A stretch of 64,000 nucleotides of DNA, from the NCBI GenBank assembly GCA_964476835.1, contig CAYZCE010000004.1:25727-89726 (forward strand), read 5' to 3'. Below are positions 58,130 to 64,000 of this stretch, piece after piece. The stretch's first letter is position 1; the number at the start of each line of letters is the position of its first letter. The notes below the pieces were generated by a model. It had not been told where the DNA came from. It saw only the letters and a list, made by a program, of their open reading frames with translations, and ran no database searches. A program made the translations under genes and the position numbers. This DNA comes from PALSA-926 sp964476835 (GTDB taxonomy: Bacteria; Pseudomonadota; Alphaproteobacteria; Micavibrionales; UBA2020).

Positions 58130-59442
58130 TTCTTCTTCTCCTGCGGCAACAGGATGCCGGTGACAGGAATGTTGTCGGCGGCGAATTGCGCGGCGGCAGC
58201 CTTGTTGATGTCGTCGGGCTGGAGCTTCTGCGCACGCTCGGCCAGCGTCTCGACATAGTTGACGTCGAAGCCGCTCGCGATCGCACGGCCGAACAGCATC
58301 GCCGGGCCCTGCAGGCCGTCAAGCGCATAGGTGAGGCTCGCCTTCTTGCGGTTCTTGGCGCCCTGCAGCTCGGTCGCCGTGACGCCATCCTTGAGCAATT
58401 TCTGCACTTCCGCCTGCAGCGCAGCTTCGAGCTTCTCCACCGACACGCCCGGCGCGGGCGTTGCGAAAAGGCTCAAGGTCGTGTCATTGAGGCTCACGGG
58501 ATCGTAATCCGCACCCGCCGCCACCGCGATTTTCTGGTCGACGACGAGGTCTTTATAAAGGCGCGCGGTCGACGAGCCGCCGAAGACCTCGGCCAGCATC
58601 TCCAGCGCGTCGCTGCCGCGCGGCGCGCGGTAGATCTTGGTCACCACCGGCAGGCCGACGCGCGGGTCGGACATCGTCAGGCGGTGATCGGCGGTGATCG
58701 GCGCCGGCAGCGGACGTTCGCGCTTGGACAGCACGGAGGCCGGCAGCACGCCGTAATATTTCTCGGCCAGCGGCTTCAGCTCTTCCGCCGTCACGTCGCC
58801 GGAGACGACCAACACCGCGTTGTTGGGCGCGTACCAGCGGGTATATTCTTCCATCGCGTCGGCGCGGGTCAGCGTCTTCATCTCATGCAGCCAGCCGATG
58901 ACGGGCGTGCCGTAAGGATGGTTGACGAAGAGCGCGCTCATCAGCTGTTCCTGAAACCGCGCCTCGGGCTGGTTATCGATGCGCTGATGGCGTTCCTCGA
59001 TAATGACTTCGCGTTCCGAGCCGACCTGGTCCTCGCGCAGCTCGAGGTTCTTCATGCGGTCGGCTTCCATCTCCATCACGCGCGGCAGGTGCTCCTTCGC
59101 GATGTTCTGGTAGAAAGCCGTGTAGTCATGTGTGGTGAAAGCATTGTCGTTGCCGCCCAGCTTCTTGACGGTGATCGAGAACTGGCCGTCGGGCACGCGC
59201 GGGGTGCCCTTGAACATCAGGTGCTCGAGGAAGTGCGCGATGCCGGACTTGCCCGGACGCTCGTCCGCGCCGCCGAACTTGTACCAGATCATCTGCGTGA
59301 CGACGGGCGCGCGGTGGTTGGGGATCACCACCACCTGCAGGCCGTTGTTGAGCGTGAAGGTCTCGGCATTGAACGCCGACGCCTCCGCCCGCACGGGCAG
59401 AAGGGTCCACAAAACAACAGCTAGGATTTTCAGGAAGCGCAT
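58126..59442 (-). CDS. M16-family zinc peptidase, catalytic member
   Basis: A 438-residue exported metallopeptidase (signal MRFLKILAVVLWTLLPVRAEA). The zinc-binding HxxEH is intact in GIAHFLEHLMFKGTPRVPDG, with the downstream Glu in the ITVKKLGGNDNAFTTHDYTA region. It forms a heterodimer with the non-catalytic neighbour, as in mitochondrial processing peptidase-like bacterial pairs. The first gene of the pair; its stop overlaps the second. Substrate unknown; typical members degrade peptides in the periplasm. Confidence 0.92.
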   Translation of the reverse strand: MRFLKILAVVLWTLLPVRAEASAFNAETFTLNNGLQVVVIPNHRAPVVTQMIWYKFGGADERPGKSGIAHFLEHLMFKGTPRVPDGQFSITVKKLGGNDNAFTTHDYTAFYQNIAKEHLPRVMEMEADRMKNLELREDQVGSEREVIIEERHQRIDNQPEARFQEQLMSALFVNHPYGTPVIGWLHEMKTLTRADAMEEYTRWYAPNNAVLVVSGDVTAEELKPLAEKYYGVLPASVLSKRERPLPAPITADHRLTMSDPRVGLPVVTKIYRAPRGSDALEMLAEVFGGSSTARLYKDLVVDQKIAVAAGADYDPVSLNDTTLSLFATPAPGVSVEKLEAALQAEVQKLLKDGVTATELQGAKNRKKASLTYALDGLQGPAMLFGRAIASGFDVNYVETLAERAQKLQPDDINKAAAAQFAADNIPVTGILLPQEKKK

Positions 59443-59488
59443 GGTTAAATACCCGGGAAGATTGCCCAGACATTAACAGAGAAGCCCC

Positions 59489-59812
59489 ATGAAAGAAAGC
59501 AGCAACCAGGACATCCGCAAGCGCCTCAAGCCCTATCGCATCAAGATCGACGCGTTGGACGAGCAAATCCTCAAGCTGCTCGGCGAGCGCTTCGGCGTCG
59601 TCAGAAAAGTCGCGCAAATCAAGGCGAAGCACGGCATTCCTTCCTTCCTCCACGACCGCGTGGAAGAAGTGCGCACGCGCTGCACCCGTATCGGCAAGAA
59701 ATATGGAATTGATCCGATGTTCGTCCATACCCTTTATTCGGCGATCATCTACCAGTCCTGCGCGACCGAGGACGTCATCAAGACCAAACTGACACACAAG
59801 AAGAAAAAGTGA
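59489..59812 (+). CDS. Chorismate mutase (AroQ type)
   Basis: A 107-residue helical chorismate mutase converting chorismate to prephenate. The AroQ pattern is seen: PYRIKIDALDEQILKLLGER (helix 1 with conserved Arg and Asp), RKVAQIKAKHGIPSFLHDRV, and an Ile/Glu-rich final helix (YSAIIYQSCATEDVIKTKL). Its stop overlaps the rsmB GTG start (GTGA), so the two are coupled. The enzyme feeds Phe/Tyr synthesis. Confidence 0.88.
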   Translation: MKESSNQDIRKRLKPYRIKIDALDEQILKLLGERFGVVRKVAQIKAKHGIPSFLHDRVEEVRTRCTRIGKKYGIDPMFVHTLYSAIIYQSCATEDVIKTKLTHKKKK

Positions 59813-61050
59813 CGTCTCCGCGCCAGATCGCCCTCCAGCTGCTCGACGACATCTTCATCCGCCGCCGCAATTTCGATGAGGCGATGACGGAGGCGCACGG
59901 CTTCGACGCGCTGGAGCCGCGCGACCGCGCCTTCGTGCGCGTGCTGGTGGCAACAGTCTTGAAGCGGACGGCGCAGATCGACGCCATTCTCGCGCCCTGC
60001 CTGAACGAGCCGATGGCGAAGCTGAAGCCGAACCTGCTCAACATCTTCCGCCTCGGCATCGCGCAGATCATCTTCCTCAAGACGCCGCCGCACGCCGCCG
60101 TCAGCAGCACCGTCGACCTCGCCGCGCACCAGAAGCCTCTGGTCAACGCCGTCATGCGCCGCCTGACGCGCGAGCCGGTGGAACTGCCCAATCTTCCCAA
60201 CACGCCCGCGTGGCTGTGGGATGAATGGGTGAAGGATTACGGCACCGACACTGCGCGCGCCATCGTGGAAGCCAACCTCGGCGAAGCCCCGCTCGACATC
60301 AGCGTGAAGAACGATGCCGCCGGATGGGCAAAAAAACTCGACGCCGTGCTATTGCCGACCGGATCGCTGCGTAAGGAGAACGGCGGATTCATCCCTGACC
60401 TGCCCGGCTTCGACGACGGCGGATGGTGGGTGCAGAACGCCGCCGCCGCGCTGCCCGCGACATTGTTCGGCGACCTGCGCGGCAAGACCGTCATCGACCT
60501 CTGCGCCGCGCCCGGCGGCAAGACGGCGCAATTGGCGGCGCAAGGCGCCCTCGTCACCGCACTCGACCGTTCCGCCCCGCGCCTCGCGCGCCTGCATGAA
60601 AACATGGAGCGCCTGAAACTGAAAGTCGGAACCGTCAATGCGGATGCCGAAAAATGGATGCCGCCCGCGCCCGTCGACGCCGTGCTGCTCGACGCCCCCT
60701 GCACCGCCACCGGCACCATCCGCCACCAGCCCGACCTGCTGCATTTGAAGACGCCGGAAGACCAGCAAAAGCTCGCCTTCCTGCAACGCCGCCTGCTGAA
60801 ACACGCCGCCACGATGCTGAAACCGGGCGGCACGCTGGTCTACTGCACCTGCTCGCTGCAAAAAGCCGAGGGCGAAGAACAGACGGACTGGATTTTGTCG
60901 CAAGGTGCAGGCCTCGAGCTCTCTCCCATCACCACCCCCGTCGACCTGCTGACCCCGCGCGGCGAAATCCGCGCGCTGCCCTGCCACTGGCAAGACAAAG
61001 GCGGCCTCGATGGCTTCTACGTTGCGCGGTTCAGGAAAGACGCTTCTTAA
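59809..61050 (+). CDS. rsmB: 16S rRNA (cytosine-967-C5)-methyltransferase
   Basis: RsmB methylates C967 of 16S rRNA. It has 413 residues with a GTG start. The N-terminal NusB-like RNA-binding domain is clear (PRQIALQLLDDIFIRRRNFD, LEPRDRAFVRVLVATVL, NVFRLGIAQ-type seen as NIFRLGIAQIIFL). The C-terminal methyltransferase has DLCAAPGGKTAQLAA (SAM), LLDAPCTATGTIRHQPDL (motif IV) and VYCTCSLQKAEGEEQ (motif VI, catalytic Cys). It is convergent with the next gene, with no gap. Confidence 0.95.
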   Translation: MTSPRQIALQLLDDIFIRRRNFDEAMTEAHGFDALEPRDRAFVRVLVATVLKRTAQIDAILAPCLNEPMAKLKPNLLNIFRLGIAQIIFLKTPPHAAVSSTVDLAAHQKPLVNAVMRRLTREPVELPNLPNTPAWLWDEWVKDYGTDTARAIVEANLGEAPLDISVKNDAAGWAKKLDAVLLPTGSLRKENGGFIPDLPGFDDGGWWVQNAAAALPATLFGDLRGKTVIDLCAAPGGKTAQLAAQGALVTALDRSAPRLARLHENMERLKLKVGTVNADAEKWMPPAPVDAVLLDAPCTATGTIRHQPDLLHLKTPEDQQKLAFLQRRLLKHAATMLKPGGTLVYCTCSLQKAEGEEQTDWILSQGAGLELSPITTPVDLLTPRGEIRALPCHWQDKGGLDGFYVARFRKDAS

Positions 61051-61437
61051 TCAGAGCTTCGGAGGGCGGGTCTTGGGCAACACGGACGTGCGATCGCTCA
61101 TGCGATCAAACCGTCCCGTCAAGGCGCGCAACTGGTTCGTCACCAGATCGGCACCGGACGCGCTGCCGCGCAACCCGACGTCATACCAAGCATCCCCGAA
61201 CCAGCGGGAATATTCATCGCTTCTGGCGAGACGCGCGGCCGCTTCCGTCCGGGCAACGTTCGTCACCTGCCATGCCAGCGCTTCAACCGGATCTCTCGAC
61301 GGTTGCGCCGCAGGAATTTCGACCATCATCACTTGCGTGTATACTTCGGCGAATTGGGGCAGGCTCAAAGCCTTCTCGCCGTTATGCCGCAGGTAATCTT
61401 TCAGCCATTGCGTGAACTCAGCGGGGGTCCTGCTCAT
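61051..61437 (-). CDS. Hypothetical 128-residue protein
   Basis: A soluble protein, starting MSRTPAEFTQWLKDYLRHNG, with a long helical stretch (DPVEALAWQVTNVARTEAAA) and a basic C-terminus (SVLPKTRPPKL). No signal, membrane segment or recognised domain. The ATG is preceded by AAGGAG. It adjoins rsmB convergently. Confidence 0.65.
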   Translation of the reverse strand: MSRTPAEFTQWLKDYLRHNGEKALSLPQFAEVYTQVMMVEIPAAQPSRDPVEALAWQVTNVARTEAAARLARSDEYSRWFGDAWYDVGLRGSASGADLVTNQLRALTGRFDRMSDRTSVLPKTRPPKL

Positions 61438-61607
61438 GAAAACGATCTCCTTAAAAATAAAGATACCCGAAAAATATTACCCATAAAATATCCTATACCC
61501 AGCTCAATGTCAATAATTTTATGGAAAAACATTCCCTTGAAACAAAAGAGATAAGATCAGCTCCAAGGCAGCCTGAACGAGTTTTATGTGGCGAAGTTTG
61601 TGAAGCG

Positions 61608-62303
61608 CTAGACGCTCATGGCCGGCGCCGTCGCGGCACGCGGCGCGCTGGCAGGTTTTTGTTCTGTCCGGCGCGCATATTCGGCATCCAGCATCTTGTT
61701 GAAGCCTGCCAGTATCTCTTTCGCATCGGCGAAGAGGCCCTGGAAGCAGTGGCAGTCCTTGGTCGCCACATAGTTGGCGTAGCCGAAGTCGATGATGCCC
61801 ATGAGCTTGTGCGTATCGGGGTCGATGAGGATGTTGCCGGGGTTGTAGTCGTTATGCCCCATGACCTTGCCGTCCACCTTGGGAAAAGCCTCGCTCATCC
61901 CGACGGCGAAAGCGATGATATCGTGCGCGAGCGCCTGTAATTCGCCCGGGCTGAACAGCGTCGTGAAATCGTTGGGGAGGATCACGCCCTCCATCCGCTT
62001 CATGCCATAGAAGAACGCCTTGTCGCCGACGCAGGTGACTTCGGGGATGGAATCAACGCCGCTCCTGTTGAGATACTGCAGGAGCTGGTACTCCACCTCA
62101 AAATCGTTGGACTGGCTTTCAAGACGCGGGCCCTTGAAGACTTCGTCACCGATGAAGGCCGTATAGCCGTTGTAGCCTTGCTTGGGGAAATAGGCAGGCA
62201 GCCCTTTCAGGTCCGGGCGCTCCTCCAAAATGGCATCGAGGAACTCGAGGCTCGTCACCCCGTCCTGCTTCGCGCCTGCCCTGAAAAAAGCCTCTCTTAT
62301 CAT
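61608..62303 (-). CDS. Aminoglycoside-phosphotransferase-like kinase
   Basis: A 231-residue protein with the catalytic core of the APH/choline kinase fold: MGHNDYNPGNILIDPDTHKL (Asp, Asn) and GIIDFGYANY (the IDFG metal-binding Asp) at about residues 150-180. The N-terminal lobe is short, with QYLNRSGVDSIPEVTC and a possible ATP-binding Lys less clear. It could phosphorylate a small molecule; the substrate is unknown. No antibiotic resistance context is seen. It is divergent from pnp across about 190 bases. Confidence 0.75.
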   Translation of the reverse strand: MIREAFFRAGAKQDGVTSLEFLDAILEERPDLKGLPAYFPKQGYNGYTAFIGDEVFKGPRLESQSNDFEVEYQLLQYLNRSGVDSIPEVTCVGDKAFFYGMKRMEGVILPNDFTTLFSPGELQALAHDIIAFAVGMSEAFPKVDGKVMGHNDYNPGNILIDPDTHKLMGIIDFGYANYVATKDCHCFQGLFADAKEILAGFNKMLDAEYARRTEQKPASAPRAATAPAMSV

Positions 62304-62437
62304 GGCTCCATTTTAAGGGATCGCCGGTTAAGATATTATGTAGAGCGTTAAATTATGTAAAATCATTCCCCCTTTGACTTTTTGCCCATAAAATGGCATT
62401 CCTTACCGCGTAAAATAAGGTGAAAAAGTAAGTAGGT

Positions 62438-62467
62438 GCTCCCGGGCCGTCCTTATGTGGCAGGAGC
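62438..62467 (+). promoter_or_regulatory. Possible pnp leader hairpin
   Basis: GCTCC ... GGAGC with an inner GCC / GGC pair and a ten-base loop, 26 bases before the pnp start. In other bacteria pnp mRNA is autoregulated through a leader stem-loop cut by RNase III; this hairpin is a candidate only. Confidence 0.35.
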
Positions 62468-62492
62468 GATGAAAGAAGAAAAAGGACTATAG

Positions 62493-64000
62493 ATGTTTAA
62501 TATCACTAAGAAAGAGACCAACTGGGCCGGCAAGAAGCTGACCCTCGAAACGGGCAAGGTTGCCCGCCAAGCCGACGGCGCCGTGATGGTGACCTACGGC
62601 GAAACCACCGTCCTCGTGTCCGCTGTCGGCGCGAAGACGATGAAGGAAGGCCAGGACTTCTTCCCCCTCTCCGTCCACTACCAGGAAAAATTCTACGCGG
62701 CCGGCAAGATCCCCGGCGGCTTCTTCAAGCGCGAAGGCCGCCCGACGGAGCGCGAGACGCTGATCTCCCGCCTGATCGACCGCCCGATCCGCCCGCTGTT
62801 CCCCAAGGCGTTCCTCAACGAAGTGCAAGTCATCGCGACCGTCATGTCGTATGACCAGCAAAACGAAAGCGACATCGCGGCGCTCATCGGCGCTTCTGCC
62901 GCCCTCACCATCTCGGGCATCCCCTTCATGGGTCCGGTCGGCGCGGCGCGCGTCGGTTTCATCGACGGCCAGCTTGTCCTCAACCCGACGCTCGACGAGA
63001 TGAAGAAGTCGACCCTCGACCTCGTCGTCGCCGGCACCAAGGAAGGCGTGCTGATGGTTGAATCGGAAGCCTCCGAACTGCCCGAAGACAAGATGCTCGA
63101 AGCCGTCATGTTCGGCTGGAAGGGTTTCCAGCCGATCATCGACATGATCATCGACCTCGCCGAAAAGTCGGCGAAGGATCCGTGGACCCTGCCGCAACTC
63201 GGCTACGATGAAGTGGCGCTGCGCAAGCAGATCACCGACCTCATCCGCACCGACGTCGAAGCGGCTTACCAGCTCAAGGTCAAGCAAGAGCGCTACACCA
63301 AGCTCGACGCCGCCAAGAAGAAGGCCGTCGAAGCCCTCGCGCAAGCCGAAGGCCCGGTCAACAAGTCGCTGATCTCTTCCCTCGTCAAGGAAGTCCAGGC
63401 CGACATCGTCCGCAACACGGTCCTCGACAAGGGCCTGCGCATCGACGGCCGCGACACCAAGACGGTCCGCCCGATCCTCGCGGAAGCCGGCATCCTGCCG
63501 CGCGTCCACGGCTCCGCGCTGTTCACCCGCGGCGAGACGCAGGCGATCGCCGTCACCACCCTCGGCACCGGCGACGACGAGCAGTTGCTCGACACGCTGG
63601 AAGGCGAGCTGAAGGAAACCTTCATGCTGCACTACAACTTCCCCCCCTACTCGGTGGGCGAAGCGGGCCGCATGGGCGGCGCAGGCCGTCGCGAAATTGG
63701 CCACGGCAAGCTGGCATGGCGCGCCATCCACCCGATGCTGCCGACGGCGGAAAAGTTCCCCTACACCATCCGCGTCGTGGCTGAGATCACCGAATCCAAC
63801 GGCTCGTCCTCGATGGCAACCGTTTGCTCCTCGACGCTCGCGTTGATGGATGCGGGCGAGCCGATCAAGGCGCCGGTCGTCGTGACGGACATCAAGAGCG
63901 CGGAGCTCATCAAGCACGCTTCGAACTCTTTCCTCGCCCTCAAGATTTCCTACATCAACGCCGTCTCTGACATCTGCGAGAAGGTCGGCGCGGACGTCAC
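62493..64000 (+). CDS. pnp: Polyribonucleotide nucleotidyltransferase, 5' part
   Basis: PNPase, the phosphorolytic 3'-5' exoribonuclease of the degradosome; the gene runs past the window edge, with 502 codons visible. Start MFNITKKETNWAGKKLTLET; first RNase PH domain with ETLISRLIDRPIRPLFPKAF; the alpha-helical middle domain at about 215-290; second RNase PH domain with RGETQAIAVTTLGTGDDEQL and MGGAGRREIGHGKLAWRAI. The KH and S1 domains would follow outside. The usual upstream rpsO is not here: the preceding gene is a divergent kinase-like gene, so pnp has its own promoter. Confidence 0.97.
   Translation, partial: MFNITKKETNWAGKKLTLETGKVARQADGAVMVTYGETTVLVSAVGAKTMKEGQDFFPLSVHYQEKFYAAGKIPGGFFKREGRPTERETLISRLIDRPIRPLFPKAFLNEVQVIATVMSYDQQNESDIAALIGASAALTISGIPFMGPVGAARVGFIDGQLVLNPTLDEMKKSTLDLVVAGTKEGVLMVESEASELPEDKMLEAVMFGWKGFQPIIDMIIDLAEKSAKDPWTLPQLGYDEVALRKQITDLIRTDVEAAYQLKVKQERYTKLDAAKKKAVEALAQAEGPVNKSLISSLVKEVQADIVRNTVLDKGLRIDGRDTKTVRPILAEAGILPRVHGSALFTRGETQAIAVTTLGTGDDEQLLDTLEGELKETFMLHYNFPPYSVGEAGRMGGAGRREIGHGKLAWRAIHPMLPTAEKFPYTIRVVAEITESNGSSSMATVCSSTLALMDAGEPIKAPVVVTDIKSAELIKHASNSFLALKISYINAVSDICEKVGADV

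Noticed and set aside
61521..61940. Plus-strand frame starting before the kinase-like gene
   Set aside because: Mostly antisense to the kinase; no ribosome-binding site and no recognisable domain.
62487..63917. 476-codon minus-strand frame opposite pnp
   Set aside because: The plus strand is an evident PNPase running off the window edge; the minus frame is its shadow.

Overview
The window is about 62% GC, densely coded and almost entirely chromosomal housekeeping DNA from an alphaproteobacterium. The evidence is the fused ispDF gene, the run erpA/dgt/argS/SPOR/nagZ/scpA/scpB/tatABC/serS/surE/pcm/nlpD-like, the block lipA-ratA/cinA-pgpA-ispDF, and three promoters matching the alphaproteobacterial EcfG general-stress consensus. 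The envelope genes (Tat, SPOR, lipoproteins, lipid II flippase) show a Gram-negative cell. I cannot fix the order from sequence reading; a Micavibrio/Rhodospirillales-like lineage is only a guess.

Layout. 1-4.5 kb: threonine degradation (kbl, tdh) with a small membrane gene between them, an ALDH7-type dehydrogenase and two small envelope proteins. 4.5-7.3 kb: trmFO and small genes. 7.3-14.7 kb: an envelope/stress block with a ClsB/YbhP-like pair, a 27-residue membrane peptide, an AI-2E-family permease, CsbD, SYLF and DUF1328 proteins, an ECF sigma factor, a divergent OmpR-type regulator whose receiver lacks the phospho-acceptor Asp, an EF-hand protein, a DUF883 protein and a Cys-tailed 67-residue protein. 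EcfG-type promoters stand 36-38 bases before three of these starts. 14.7-15.3 kb: an AT-rich island with an AlpA-like gene beside tRNA-Ser(CGA). 15.4-19 kb: nnrD/E and a large secreted protein with an NlpC/P60- or CHAP-like core. 19-31.6 kb: the long conserved minus-strand block plus erpA.

31.6-43 kb: an NCS1 permease, a Sel1 protein, xthA, murJ, ubiE, a nucleotidyltransferase-like protein, then a translationally coupled cluster of three isochorismatase-like hydrolases followed by an AT3-SGNH acyltransferase. 43-50 kb: prfB with a programmed +1 frameshift, a DJ-1-like protein, a PlsC-like acyltransferase, a PPDK-like protein in which a receiver-like domain takes the place of ATP-grasp, a PYROXD2/CrtI-like oxidoreductase and a cold-shock protein. 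50-64 kb: tRNA-Ser(UGA), a second EF-hand protein, lipA-ratA, cinA-pgpA-ispDF, two phosphoglycerate-mutase-like genes, an active/inactive M16 peptidase pair, chorismate mutase-rsmB, a kinase-like gene and the 5' part of pnp.

The most interesting items are the compact EcfG-type regulon with the atypical regulator, the receiver/PEP-utiliser fusion, the isochorismatase-like triplet with its acyltransferase, and the prfB recoding site. No CRISPR array, intact prophage, insertion sequence or rRNA operon was seen.
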